A stretch of 64,000 nt of DNA from Adiantum capillus-veneris (GCA_014529385.2 CM043971.1:91747340-91811339), one strand, 5' to 3'; shown: positions 10,331 through 20,989, counted from the stretch's first letter. The notes: generated from the letters alone by a model not told the origin. Made by a program: numbers and translations.

Positions 10331-10460
10331 ATGAGAGAAATGAAATGAAATGATATATTAATGTCTTCAAAAGGCCAAAATGACCGATGAGACCAATCTG
10401 TTATTATTTAGTGAATCTGATACCATGTTTGAGTACAAAAAAGGAGATACTAAATTGAAT
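10331..10460 (-). repeat. Dispersed repeat, copy 3 (partial)
   Basis: Begins GAGAGAAATGAAATGAAATG and repeats GTCTTCAAAAGGCCAAAATG and GTTTGAGTACAAAAAAGG from copies 1 and 2, then diverges. It lies in direct repeat right next to copy 2. Confidence 0.55.
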
Positions 10461-10724
10461 CTAGAAGTGTTACTAGCTGGAACTGTGTTGGCTATGTGTG
10501 ATCATTGATACAGTGGGTGTCCAATACAAGAGAGAGCGATAAAATGGGTGATGAATCTACCCTCATATGTACTCTAGATGTTGGGATAGTATGGCTTGAA
10601 TCCTCTATTGTAGTCTCCATTGATGTTGTGAATCTCCTCTCGTCAGTCGTGGGCGTCTCAATCTCCCTAGCTATAAATGTAATGAACGAGAGAGACGCAC
10701 ACACATAGACACACATAAAGAGAG

Positions 10725-10746
10725 AGAGAGAGAGAGAGAGAGAGAG
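10725..10746. repeat. (AG)n microsatellite
   Basis: A short AG run of about 22 bp next to CACACA-rich sequence. It directly precedes the truncated Copia RT fragment. Confidence 0.85.
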
Positions 10747-10762
10747 CAGAAACAAAAACCGT

Positions 10763-11023
10763 CTAAAAAACCAACCACCCGCAAAATGCAACAAGGGAAA
10801 AAACAATCTGAATGGTCGCCATCCGTGCGGTCAGTGCAAAGGTCTCCTCGTAGTCTACACCGAGTTTCTCAGAAAAGCTTTTGGCAACTAGTCTTGCCTT
10901 GTGCTTTTCTAAAGAACCATAAGATTTGTACTTGGTCTTGTAGACCCATTTGACACCAATCACTTTTTGCTTGGCAGGCCTCGAAACCAACACCCAAGTG
11001 TTGTTCTTTTTTATGGACTCCAT
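10763..11023 (-). pseudogene. Copia reverse transcriptase N-terminal fragment
   Basis: An 86-residue minus-strand frame carries the start of Copia RT: NNTWVLVSRP, KVIGVKWVYKTKY, EKHKARLVAKSFSEK, GVDYEETFALTARMATI. These match the conserved KWVYK, KARLVAKGF and DYxETF blocks at the start of RVT_2. It then ends at the (AG)n region with no catalytic YVDD segment. A 25-bp tandem duplication (TTTATGGA-TCCATTTATTTCT twice, 11013-11060) lies just upstream. Truncated, inactive. Confidence 0.8.
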
Positions 11024-11283
11024 TTATTTCTTCTTTTTTATGGAGTCCATTTATTTCTACTTAGTCAACTTCCACTTTGGGTGTGAGTCCACTTCCTCAA
11101 CGGTAAGAGGATCTTTTTCCTTTTCACTATAGAAATCAAATCATAGTTCACCTATAACAAAGTCCCATCCGTCTCAACAATCTGAAGTTGCTGAGAGCGT
11201 CGTGTACCGGCTTCACACCAATCGGGTGGAAAAATTGAGTTTTTTGAATCTCTCAAAGTATCCAATATCTAATTTGGGAACTT

Positions 11284-12446
11284 AGCCTCTGCTGCAAGAG
11301 CCGGTGTCCCATACCAACAAGCCCACACTAGTACAAGTGTGTGGGTAGAGCCACCATCGGTGTAGAGTCCAAGTGTGGTGATCACACAAGACTATTGCAA
11401 ATGAGACTCAAGTCTTGCTTATAGGATCACACTGATCGTACATACTGCAGGCACCCATCCTGATGTCTGGGGACGATAACGCTCCTCCCCTTATTTTGAA
11501 TGGTTGTCTTGAACAATGTTCACGGTTATAAAACCGGGAAAATCCTACACACATGGCATGTTGCAAGCCAAACTCACTCCTAGACACATAAAGGGTGGAC
11601 ATTAGGTTCACCCCCAACCATAGAGCCAATACGGCCTCACCCCCGAGCTTGAGGGCCTGCAGCCAGTGGGCTAGCCTCTGTTGCAAGAGCCGGTGTCCCA
11701 TACCAAAGAGCTCACACCAATATGGGTGTGCGGGCAGAGCCACCATCGGTGTAGAGAAAATGAGACTCAAGTCTTACTTATAGGGTCACATTAACTGAAC
11801 ATACTGTCGGCACCCATCCTGATGTCTGGAGACGTAACACTTCTCCTATTATTTTGAATTGTTGTCCTTGACAATATTTGCGGTTATAAAATCGGGAAAA
11901 TGGTGCACACATGGCAGGTCGTGTATCGAACTCACTCCTAGACACGTAATGGGCGGACATCATGCTCACCTCCCAACCATAGAGCCAATATGGGTTCACC
12001 CCCGAGCCTGAGGGCTTGGAGCCAATGGGCTAGCCTCTACCACAAGAGCCAGTGTCCCATACCAACGAGCCCACACCAGTATGGGTGTGCGGATAGAGAC
12101 GCCATCGGTGTAGAGTCCAAGTGTGGTGATCACAGAAGATGATCGCAATTGTGACTCAAGTCCTACTTATAGGGTCACACTAACTGCACATACGGCATGC
12201 ACCTATCCTGATGTCTAGGGAGGTAACACTTCTCCCTATTGTTGTCCTCAACAATATTTGCAATATTAGAACCAAGAAAATGTTGCACACATGGCATGTC
12301 GCAAGCCAAAATCACTCCTAGACATGTAATGGGTGGACATCAGGCTCGCCTCCCAACCATATAGACAATATGGGCTCACCCTCAAGCTTGAGGGCCTACA
12401 GCTAGTGGGCTAGCCTCTTCCGCAAGGGCCGGTGTCCCATACAAAA
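11284..12446. repeat. Large tandem array, ~360-390-bp units
   Basis: AGCCTCT...CAAGAGCCGGTGTCCCATA recurs at 11284, 11673, 12032 and 12412, giving steps of 389, 359 and 380 bp. Each unit also repeats CACCATCGGTGTAGAG, CATCCTGATGTCTGG, GGTTATAAAA and ACTCACTCCTAGACA in the same order. The fourth copy is cut after about 35 bp. Short ORFs inside are repeat shadows. It is satellite-like; no LTR hallmarks were identified. Confidence 0.8.
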
Positions 12447-12692
12447 AGAGGAGAAAGTAGGAGAGAACAAATAAAAATAAAATAAATACAAATATATAGT
12501 ACCAAATTCTATTTCATTAGAAAAATATATTAGGAGAGTTTTTTTCGTACCGATTCAGGGTTTGGGTACTCATTCTTTTGAATAAATTAGAGTGCTCATT
12601 CTCTTTTGCGGACTCATGATTCTTTAGGGTCCAGTCAAACTCAAAAAGAGGTCAATGATCAATTTGCTCTCTGCATTGTCCTTCATTGCTTC
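12447..12692. other. Unassigned AT-rich spacer
   Basis: AT-rich non-coding stretch between the tandem array and the split minus-strand ORF. No features were seen. Confidence 0.4.
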
Positions 12693-12897
12693 TTAAAGCT
12701 CTTCAATTGTCAAGTTTGCATCGAGAGAGAGAGTTTCTGGCAAACCAATCAAGGATGGATTAGGCTTGCATGAAGGCTCAATGTCTAACTCTAAGGCTAG
12801 ATCTTCCATTTCATCATCCATTGCATCAATGCCGCTCTCTTCTTTCTTAGAGTAGTCGTCATGTGCTAGTGATGTTAGGAGATGGGAATGCATAGAC
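12693..12897 (-). pseudogene. 3' part of a minus-strand ORF split by Copia-1
   Basis: This minus-strand frame (HDDYSKKEESGIDAMDDEME... ending ANLTIEEL) is acidic. If Copia-1 and one TSD copy are removed, it joins in frame with the frame at 18451-18880 across the insertion point. I do not recognise the protein. The acidic tail after a DUF4216-like segment would fit the C-terminus of a CACTA-type transposase, but this is weak. It could also be the last exon of a host gene. Confidence 0.4.
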
Positions 12898-13089
12898 TGA
12901 AGGAGTACGAGCGGAAGTGCAACGCGAGAGAGAGTGCAAGAAGAAGAGCACGACGATATGGTGAACTCGCTCTACTGTAATGTGTAGAGCATAGTGAGTT
13001 CTTATTAGGTTTTTACAAAAGAATATGTGTACATACCTGGCGGCCCGCCCACTTACCTGGGCGACCACATTGGGCTTTATACCCCAACA
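12898..13089 (-). repeat. Copia-1 3' LTR
   Basis: 192 bp, TG...CA on either strand (minus: TGTTGGGGTATAAAGCCC ... CTCCTTCA). A TATAAAG lies only about 9 bp from the minus-strand LTR start. Confidence 0.95.
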
Positions 13090-13100
13090 ACCTCCCACTT
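13090..13100 (-). other. Copia-1 polypurine tract
   Basis: On the minus strand AAGTGGGAGGT directly precedes the 3' LTR. The same sequence precedes the 3' LTR of Copia-2. Confidence 0.85.
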
Positions 13101-13178
13101 AAAGTCCAATGTGGTACTTTAAGTGTTAGAGAAGCTACTATACAAGCTAATATACAAGAGATGTAGAGAACTGATGTA

Positions 13179-16100
13179 CTACCCTACACCTAACTGCTTG
13201 CGAAAATGCGCAAAGCTCTCTGAGGGAAGTCCTTTTGTAAGTAGATCAGCAGGATTTTCTGTGGTGTGAACTTTGACAAGCTGAAGTTGCTTATCCTCGA
13301 GCATTTCCCTGATGAAATGATACTTCACATCCACATGCTTTGTCTTTGAGTGATAAACTGGATTGCGAGCCAATTGTATAGCACTTTGACTATCACAATA
13401 TAACACAGGCATCTCTTCTTTGATTCCCAAATCTGTTACTAGTCGATTAAGCCAAATTGATTCTTTGCATGCCTCTGATGCTGCAACATATTCAGCCTCT
13501 GTAGTAGACTGAGTAACACAATCTTGTAATCTAGAACGCCATGATACTGCTCCACCAGCCAATGTAAAGACATACCCTGACATAGACCTTCGGTTGTCTA
13601 AGTCACCTGCATAATCTGAGTCTATAAAACCCTTTACACTTAGCTCCTGACTCCCATAGCATATACGCATACTCTTTGTAGCTTTCAGGTATCTCAATAT
13701 TCCTTTCACTACCTCCCAATGTTTCTTGCCTGGGTTTGACATGTATCGACTTACTACTCCCACTGCAAATGCAATGTCTGGGCGAGTAGCAATCATTGCA
13801 TACATCAAACTACCCACTGTAGACGCATATGGAATCTTATCCATTTCAGCCTGTTCTTCCTCAGACACAGGACAATCTTGTTTGCTAAGTTTCACATATG
13901 GTGGCAATGGAACACTCAGTGCCTTTCCCTTCTCCATATTGAAACGTTGCAAAACCTTGTCAATATACTCTGTTTGAGATAACCAAACCAACTTCTTTGA
14001 TTTGTCTCTCTCAATGCGCATACCGAGTATATGACCTACCTCACCCATGTCTTTCATGTCAAACGATTTTGCCATCTTTGACTTCAAAGCTGAAATATCC
14101 TCCAAGTGCTTTCGAGCAATCAACATGTCATCCACATACAAAATAAGGATCAGCCAACTGCCATCCTTAGCCTTCTTTGTATATAGACAGTGATCGAACT
14201 CACTACGTTTGTAGCCTGGAGAAAGCATAAACTTGTGGAATTTATGGTACCATGCCCTCGGTGATTGTTTTAAGCCATAAAGACTCTTTAACAACTGGCA
14301 TACCCAATCTTCCTTGCCTTTCTCAACAAACCCTTCTAGCTGCTGCATGTAAATTTCCACATCTAAATCACCATGCAAGAACGTTGTCTTGACATCCATC
14401 TGGTGCAACACCAAATCTAATATGGCAACCAATGCAAGAAAGCATCTCAATGTAGTCATCTTGACCACCGGAGAGAAGACTTCATCAAAGTCAATGCCTT
14501 GATCTTGCTTAAAGCCCTTGGCAACAAGCCTTGCTTTGTACTTTGGCTGACTATCATGAGCGGTGATCTTATACCTGTAAACCCATTTACAGGGTTGAGC
14601 CTTTTTGCCCCGTGGTAATTTAACCACCTTCCATGTCTGGTTTTTATGCAGAGCTGTCATCTCTGACTGCATGGCCAATTGCCAATTCCTGGAGTCCTTC
14701 ATTTGCACTGCTTCCTTGTAACATGAAGGCTCATTGCAATCAGTCAACATGACATAGTTCATAGATGGAACAAACCTATCAGGAGGTCGCGTGACATGTC
14801 CAGATCTACGCACAATAGGTGGCTCAGGCTCAGCCACAACCTGTGGTTCTACTCTATCCTGTCCTTGCTCCTCTTGAGCCCTGACATTTTGTCTTGCACG
14901 TGCAGGTCCATCTTCTTGGAAGACAACTCTTCTAATCTCCTCAACCCTCTCTAGTTTAGAATGATACTTGGATTCATTAAAGTGAACATCATTGCTGCGG
15001 ACAACCTTTCTGGACTCAGGATCCCAAAGTCTGTACCCCATCTCACCAGAATTACAATAGCCTAGAAAGATGCACTTTCTACTCTTTGGCTCAAGTTTGT
15101 TCCTAAATTCCTTTGGAACGTGAGTATATGCCTCACAGCCAAAGACTCTGAGATGCTTGTATGAGGGCATTTTGCTTGACCATACCATCTCTGGCACTGA
15201 ATCCTTCTGCAAAACCTTGCTAGGAGATCTATTTACAAGATGAACAGTTGTTGATACAGCTTCAGCCCAAAACCCATTTTGCAGTTGTGCATTAGACAAC
15301 ATACTTCTGACCTTCTCTTGTATGGTCCTATTCATCCTCTCAGAAACACCATTTTGAGGAGGATTGTAAAGAGCAGTAAGTTCACGTTTTATACCTTTTG
15401 ACTCACAAAAGTCCTGAAAGGCCTTTGAAACATACTCTCCACCATTGTCAATGCGTAAGCATTTAAGCTTCTTGCCACTCTGATTCTCCACAAGTGTCAC
15501 AAACGTTTTGAAAACACTAAACGCTTCATCCTTGTGCTTGAGAAAGTAAACCCATACTTTTCTCGAGTAATCATCTATAAATGTCATAAAGTAAGAAGCT
15601 CCCCCTAGAGATAGGTTAGGCATAGGTCCACACAAATCACTATGAACAAGTGCCAACTGTGTATCTCTTCTACTGCTTCTATGCTTATGTGGCTGCTGTG
15701 TTTGCTTACCATACAGACAATGTTCACAGAATTCAAAATCATTAAATGAAAAGCCAGGAAAATAACCAGAACGAGACAAGATTTCCATTCCCTTCTTGGA
15801 CATATGTCCTAACCGGCTATGCCACAAAGAAACGTTCGGCTGCTCGGTTACATTGATTACATTTTTAGAGACATTTGATACATAAATCATGTAAAGTCCT
15901 CCAGACTTTACTCCATGTACTACTGTCATAGAACCCTTCGATATCTTCCACATGTTTTGTCCAAAAATGGTGACGTAGCCATCATCATCAAGTAAACCTG
16001 TGCTGATCAAGCTCTTTGTAATTGCGGGAACATGTCTCACATTCTTCAGCGTGAAAGAAGAGCCATTCTGAAACTTCAATTGAACATCTCCAACACCTAA

Positions 16101-17159
16101 GATCTCACATTTCTGCCCATTGCCTAGCCGAACATGATCTTTAGTGGTCACATAAGAGGTAAACCACTCCTTGTTTGGAGACACATGAAGTGATGCCCCT
16201 GAGTCTATAATCCAGTCACTCAGTGCATTTCCACTAGATGCTGTAAGAAGAGCTGAGTCCATTGTATTCTTCAAGAAGTAGATGTCTCCTGACACTAGAC
16301 TGTCATCCTCTGCAACAGTGTTTGTCACATTTATTTCTTGAATCTTCACTGAGGACTTGTTCTTCTCACCATGGTCTTCTGCTTTCTCTTTGCCTTTTTC
16401 TGCTTTCCATTCTCTGCAGTCTCTTTTCATGTGACCCTTCTTGCCACAATGGTAGCATTCTATGTCACTCTTGCCTTTAGCACTGCGGGACTTGCTACGA
16501 GACTGATTCCTCTTTCCACCTTTGTACTTTTCTTTGGTCCTTCCCCTGACAACTAAGGCTGTTCCTTTGCCTTTGTCCATTGTCTTTCTATTGGTTTCTT
16601 CAGTAAGCAGATTTCCTTCTACACCTGCTATGTTCAAACCATCTGGAGGTGCAGAATTACTCAAAGATGTGCGAAAAGTGTCCCAACTTTCTGGCAATGT
16701 GATCAACAGGAACATAGCTCTAACAGGTTCATCAAACTTTACACCTTGAGCTGACAACTGAGTATAGATTGTGTTGAATTCATTCAGATGATTGGACATA
16801 GGTGTCCCTTCTTTCATCTTCAAGTCAACAAGCTTCTTAAGCCAGTATACCTGTGAAGCTGCACTCTGCTTCTCATAAAGATCACTCAGCTTTAACCATG
16901 CTTGATAAGCCGACATCTCGTCTGCTACATTGAAATCAACGCTTTCTTCCAATGTCAACATAATGGTAGAAAGTGCCAATTCATCCATTTCGCTCCATTC
17001 ATCTTCGTCCATATCTTCTGGTTTTATCCCCTTAAGCTTTATAGGTTTTATCTGCTTCTTTTGTACCAACACGTGCCAAATCTGCTTCTTCCACAATGGG
17101 AAATTGGTTCCATCCAGCTTCTTGATATTGTAAAGAGCAGTGTCCTGTGATCCAGCCAT
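13179..17159 (-). CDS. Copia-1 Gag-Pol polyprotein, intact
   Basis: A single 1326-residue Copia polyprotein in the order Gag-PR-IN-RT-RNase H. Gag occupies roughly residues 1-230 and ends in a zinc knuckle at 235-248 (CYHCGKKGHMKRDC). The protease active site DSGAS is at 319-323. The integrase zinc site is H447/H452/C478/C481 and the catalytic triad D508 (HSDLCGP), D571 (DNGGEY), E607 (NGVSERMN). RT begins near KWVYRYK (858) with catalytic YVDD at 1008-1011. RNase H has FIDSDYAGD, TEAEYVAASEA and YCDSQSA. The length is usual for plant Copia elements and no stop or frameshift is seen. The Met start sits 31 codons before PLWKKQIWHVL-type Gag sequence, just downstream of a leader hairpin. Confidence 0.95.
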   Translation of the reverse strand: MAGSQDTALYNIKKLDGTNFPLWKKQIWHVLVQKKQIKPIKLKGIKPEDMDEDEWSEMDELALSTIMLTLEESVDFNVADEMSAYQAWLKLSDLYEKQSAASQVYWLKKLVDLKMKEGTPMSNHLNEFNTIYTQLSAQGVKFDEPVRAMFLLITLPESWDTFRTSLSNSAPPDGLNIAGVEGNLLTEETNRKTMDKGKGTALVVRGRTKEKYKGGKRNQSRSKSRSAKGKSDIECYHCGKKGHMKRDCREWKAEKGKEKAEDHGEKNKSSVKIQEINVTNTVAEDDSLVSGDIYFLKNTMDSALLTASSGNALSDWIIDSGASLHVSPNKEWFTSYVTTKDHVRLGNGQKCEILGVGDVQLKFQNGSSFTLKNVRHVPAITKSLISTGLLDDDGYVTIFGQNMWKISKGSMTVVHGVKSGGLYMIYVSNVSKNVINVTEQPNVSLWHSRLGHMSKKGMEILSRSGYFPGFSFNDFEFCEHCLYGKQTQQPHKHRSSRRDTQLALVHSDLCGPMPNLSLGGASYFMTFIDDYSRKVWVYFLKHKDEAFSVFKTFVTLVENQSGKKLKCLRIDNGGEYVSKAFQDFCESKGIKRELTALYNPPQNGVSERMNRTIQEKVRSMLSNAQLQNGFWAEAVSTTVHLVNRSPSKVLQKDSVPEMVWSSKMPSYKHLRVFGCEAYTHVPKEFRNKLEPKSRKCIFLGYCNSGEMGYRLWDPESRKVVRSNDVHFNESKYHSKLERVEEIRRVVFQEDGPARARQNVRAQEEQGQDRVEPQVVAEPEPPIVRRSGHVTRPPDRFVPSMNYVMLTDCNEPSCYKEAVQMKDSRNWQLAMQSEMTALHKNQTWKVVKLPRGKKAQPCKWVYRYKITAHDSQPKYKARLVAKGFKQDQGIDFDEVFSPVVKMTTLRCFLALVAILDLVLHQMDVKTTFLHGDLDVEIYMQQLEGFVEKGKEDWVCQLLKSLYGLKQSPRAWYHKFHKFMLSPGYKRSEFDHCLYTKKAKDGSWLILILYVDDMLIARKHLEDISALKSKMAKSFDMKDMGEVGHILGMRIERDKSKKLVWLSQTEYIDKVLQRFNMEKGKALSVPLPPYVKLSKQDCPVSEEEQAEMDKIPYASTVGSLMYAMIATRPDIAFAVGVVSRYMSNPGKKHWEVVKGILRYLKATKSMRICYGSQELSVKGFIDSDYAGDLDNRRSMSGYVFTLAGGAVSWRSRLQDCVTQSTTEAEYVAASEACKESIWLNRLVTDLGIKEEMPVLYCDSQSAIQLARNPVYHSKTKHVDVKYHFIREMLEDKQLQLVKVHTTENPADLLTKGLPSESFAHFRKQLGVG

Positions 17160-17189
17160 AGCTACGCTTCACAGTGGTTTACTTTCCTG

Positions 17190-17214
17190 GGAAAAATTCG
17201 GTAGAGTTTCCCCT
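17190..17214 (-). promoter_or_regulatory. Copia-1 leader hairpin
   Basis: GGGAAA and TTTCCC arms with an AATTCGGTAGAG loop lie about 35 bp upstream of the polyprotein ATG. The same motif is found in the leader of element D. Function is not shown by the sequence. Confidence 0.45.
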
Positions 17215-18244
17215 GTAAACTGACCTCTGAACCAATATCAACCTATCAAATGAACCAAGAACACTTCAGATTTTGCATAAATTTTGGCAGAGTCTCCTTT
17301 GTAAAATGGCTCTGGTGTACTCAAAAAACAGACCAAAAAACAGCTCAAAAAACACTGTCTCTCTGACACTGTAAGCTGTGGGTAAACCTGTCCTGCACCT
17401 GTACTGTCTCTCACTGTCCTGTCACTGTCCTGTAAGCATAGACTGTGACAATGCCTCAACGGCAGTAAAGCAAAGATGCAATCCCAACTGTCTAACTCAC
17501 AGTCAATACATCCTAGCTGCCTATCTAAGGGTGCTCGAGGGATCGCTCCAAGACCTGTATCACCGAAAGGATCTCAACATTCGAGAATCCCCCAGCTCAA
17601 TAAAACCTCACTCGACCCTCAACAAAGGCTGCAGTAAATCTGACAGTACATAGACTTCCCACAAATTCATACATCCACAAATTTCCCACTGTATGTTGTA
17701 ACCGCTGCGGCGGTTGTTTGCTGCGTGACTCACAGCCAGCAAACCCTCAACAAACATACATCATCTCTGACAATACATCCCATGTGGAAGTACCTGCAAT
17801 TTCAGGATGAAATCTGGAATATCAAGCAGCAAACACAAGCTACCTGATGAACTAGTGGATGTCGCCTACAGTCTGTGTGTAGATGCGCCCGTGTCGTATG
17901 TGACATGCCTCCAAGAACTGTGAGCCGTCCTTCGATGTGTAGATAGCCACAAATAACCACTCTGGGAGTGTCGATATCCTCAGCACCTGCAGTCGTAGGC
18001 CGAAAACCCCAAATTTGCAGAGTCAGATCTGCACCCGCCAAGACCACGTAGTCGAAAATGGCCTACGTAGATCTTTGTTGAAGCCGAACGGTGGCCGAAA
18101 TGACCTCAGAATGAAATTCTGACAACACCGAGCCCTTCGGAATCGCCCACGAGATTTGGGGCCGTGTCTTCTCCTGTCGAATTTCACTCCAATCTGAGCT
18201 GGTGACTCTAGCCTCCTGCAGTGCTGCCCCGAGCCTCGATCTGA

Positions 18245-18256
18245 GCTCTGATACAA
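18245..18256 (-). other. Copia-1 primer-binding site
   Basis: On the minus strand TTGTATCAGAGC, one mismatch from the initiator-Met PBS TGGTATCAGAGC. It lies two bases inside the 5' LTR. Confidence 0.85.
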
Positions 18257-18258
18257 GT

Positions 18259-18450
18259 TGAAGGAGTACGAGCGGAAGTGTGACGCGAGAGAGAGTGCGA
18301 GAAGAAGAGCACGACGATATGGTGAACTCGCTCTACTGTAATGTGTAGAGCATAGTGAGTTCTTATTAGGTTTTTACAAAAGAATATGTGTACATACCTG
18401 GCGGCCCGCCCACTTACCTGGGCGACCACATTGGGCTTTATACCCCAACA
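18259..18450 (-). repeat. Copia-1 5' LTR
   Basis: 192 bp, differing from the 3' LTR at three positions near the plus-strand left end (GTGTGACG versus GTGCAACG, and TGCGAG versus TGCAAG). Confidence 0.95.
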
Positions 18451-18880
18451 TAGACGTCGTGTCATTCTCTTGAGTTACATCATCTGAGATTCCATCTAAG
18501 TTGGTGGTGTCAAATTTCCAGCATGCTCAAGGATTGACAGGAACGACGTCTCCATGTACTGAGAGAATATGGAGAACTTTACAAGAAGGCCTGCTCACAA
18601 TGTGTCGACAAAGTATATGGTTCTTGTGTTGTCCGTAATGGTTTTTAAGAGTCAACTGCCTAAAAACCACATGGCTTTGTCTCATTGTGGCTCTAGCCCC
18701 TTTATACTCAGCATGAAACCAATCATTCTCTAATACAATCTGTTTTAACATAAGATATTCAAAATGCATTAGAAGAAATTTTGAAGTTAATAGCATCCAT
18801 ATTTGTGTATATCTATAAAATCTTATTACCCACTTGCAAACATGGAAGCTGAGTTCATAAATACCAACTACGGTTCCCAC
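18451..18880 (-). pseudogene. 5' part of the minus-strand ORF split by Copia-1
   Basis: A minus-strand frame of 117 codons (GTVVGIYELSFHVCKWVIRF...) ends at a TGA (18527-18529). It continues in the same frame (CWKFDTTNLDGISDDVTQEN) to the TSD and then, across Copia-1, into 12897-12693. Another upstream frame holds KCKRYKPVDEELGYVG. The pattern faintly resembles the DUF4216 region of CACTA transposases (a Y/VGxIxEL...KCxW-type segment), but I cannot confirm this. Degenerate either way. Confidence 0.4.
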
Positions 18881-20435
18881 ATAGCCAAGCTCCTCATCAA
18901 CAGGTTTGTATCTCTTGCACTTGCATGTGATTGCTGCCTAAAAGGTGAAACAATGCAAGAATCTTGAGTAACGCGTCATTGATCAATTTTGTCGACTCGA
19001 AGGTGTTGTCATAGGCCCACATGTTTCTATATGAGGATACCTAAAAGTACAAAGCTGAGTACATGAAATCCAAGTAAGAATATTAGAAATTCAAACAACT
19101 TCTTAATATACATTCATAGAGAAATTCAAACAACTTTGTAGATACATTCATAGAAGAATTATTACTTCTCTATCACAACCAAATCCAATCTCTCTCTGCT
19201 CATCAATGATGTCTTCTCGCTCCAAAATTCCATCTTTGCTACGTTTAGATAACCATGAAAGAATGGATGGAGGTTTAGTCATGGTAGATTTGCTAGCTCT
19301 TTGCCTTCTTTGTGGGTTTCAAGCTTCCTAGTACTCTTCGACAAATATTTGCATACACTGTGAGTTGTAAATAACAAACATGGATATGTTTAAGCATTTT
19401 GTCACTTGACCCTCTGGTCGTACTCTTTGGCAAACAAGCCCCTTTCAAACTTCCATAAATGTTTTAACCCAAAACATGCAACAAGTGCTAACAACACTTG
19501 CAATCTCTATCTCATCTATGAGATGAATGAGTACATGGACTTGGGTATCAAAAAAGGACGTCACTAACTTTTTCTCTACCAAACAAAGGAGCTCAATGCA
19601 TTCCCTTTTCTTCTACGGTATTGACCTTATATCAATCTCTTTAGAGATGATCTATCTTTAAAAAAATAGAAGAACAATGTGTGCAATGTTTATTAAAAGT
19701 ACATACACAAATATCCGCAAGCTATAGACATACCTTGCTATCTTTCCTAAACAATAGATAACATCTCGGATACCACTCATTAAGCAACCATCAATAACAA
19801 GGGGGAGAACATGCTACATGTATCAATTTACAATCAAATTAGTATCGATTGGTTGGAGAAAGGAGTTGTTACGATTAAAAAAATATTGGGTTACCTTGAT
19901 GAAATTATGCCAATCATGTGTCTTCAAGTTCGACACACTCGTGTCATCCACAATGAATATATTCTTCAATGAGGCACTATATCTCGTGGATGTGCGGATA
20001 TATTGTATTCTTTAATAAACCGTGTCAATCTCTTCGGAGGTAAGCACCCATGGTACGTGTGTATATTCTTTTCGAACCGTCTCTTCATCAACATGGGGCC
20101 ACAAGCTGCGTTTGCCGCATGAGAGACAAGCTGTCATAAAATCTAATATCTAACCAACCCAAACGATTTTCTCATATTAAAATGATCACTTAATGTGGGA
20201 GAATAAATGGGAACAAGAGTTAGAATATAGACATGTGCTTTCAGATCTATCTCAACATGGGGCAAATGGTAAAGGGGTCCAAATGAGGGATGGTCTCTCA
20301 AAGAGCAAGGCTAGCTAATGGAGCTTAAATACCTAAGGGTTAGCTTCATTAAAGACCTCCAAAGGTTAATGTTAAAAAGTCCTTTGACCTTAGGTAAGCT
20401 AGGGCTGAGCTTGAGTGGGAACCCAGTCCAAGCTT
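18881..20435. other. Unassigned, possibly decayed transposon sequence
   Basis: About 1.5 kb without an intact frame. Minus-strand segments such as REIGFGCDREVII near 19150-19200 look formerly coding but are broken by stops, and I cannot name them. No LTRs or terminal repeats were found. Confidence 0.35.
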
Positions 20436-20570
20436 AGGTGCTTGTCGTGCTTGATGACTAAGGTACTTTAGGTTCTTCTCGTGCTTGATGACTAAGATGC
20501 TTGAGGTGCTTCTCGTACTTGCCGACTAGGGATCCCGAGGTGCTTGTGGGAACACTACCCAGGCTTCAGG
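20436..20570. repeat. 34-bp minisatellite
   Basis: AGGTGCTTGTCGTGCTTGAT-type units begin at 20436, 20470 and 20504, with a partial unit at 20538. The period is exactly 34 bp and a degenerate copy follows. Confidence 0.75.
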
Positions 20571-20989
20571 TGCTTTGTCATGCTTGCTGACTAAGGTGCT
20601 TGGGGATAAGGTGTGCAAAAGTCAAGAACTATCCCTACAAGGTGGGGGCGAGCCCTACAAGAGGGGGGTAGAGAGAGAACACACACACCCTCACACAAGG
20701 CAAGCTTGGTACAAAGAAAGCAAAAGGGACACTTGTCAAGCTCCTCCTCATGTTGCCCTCATGGTGTGCCTAAAGCCTGTTGGTTGAGCTCCCAATGATT
20801 AATTATTGAATTTATTTATTTTTTTTCAGTTATCAAGGCCTCTCTAGGGGGACACTTGTCCCAAGACTAGCATGCTTGCTTGGTATGCCTCTTGCTTGTG
20901 ATTGGCTAGGCCTGGAGGGGTCCAATGAGCTTCAAGCATGAGCTACAAGGGGGGGTCAACCAAAGCAAGCTAGGGAGTTTCTTGAGGGG
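20571..20989. other. Flank of giant element A
   Basis: Non-coding sequence up to the A 5' LTR. The five bases before the LTR are AGGGG. The matching TSD copy would lie beyond the window. Confidence 0.4.

Larger units (their letters stand above)
12898..18450 (-). mobile_element. Copia-1: complete Ty1/copia retrotransposon
   Basis: 5,553 bp flanked by the exact 5-bp TSD TAGAC (12893-12897 and 18451-18455). The LTRs of 192 bp (18259-18450 is 5', 12898-13089 is 3') differ at 3 positions by my count. PBS, PPT and an uninterrupted 1326-codon Gag-Pol frame are all present. By sequence alone it is a plausible autonomous, recently inserted element. Copia-2 at 34398-38528 is a deleted member of the same family. 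Confidence 0.95.

Noticed and set aside
15299-17150. Plus-strand ORFs opposite Copia-1
   Set aside because: They are antisense shadows of the intact polyprotein with no motifs.
13021-18450. tRNA or other structured RNA genes in the window
   Set aside because: The only tRNA-like sequences are 12-19-bp primer-binding sites; no cloverleaf could be folded by eye.
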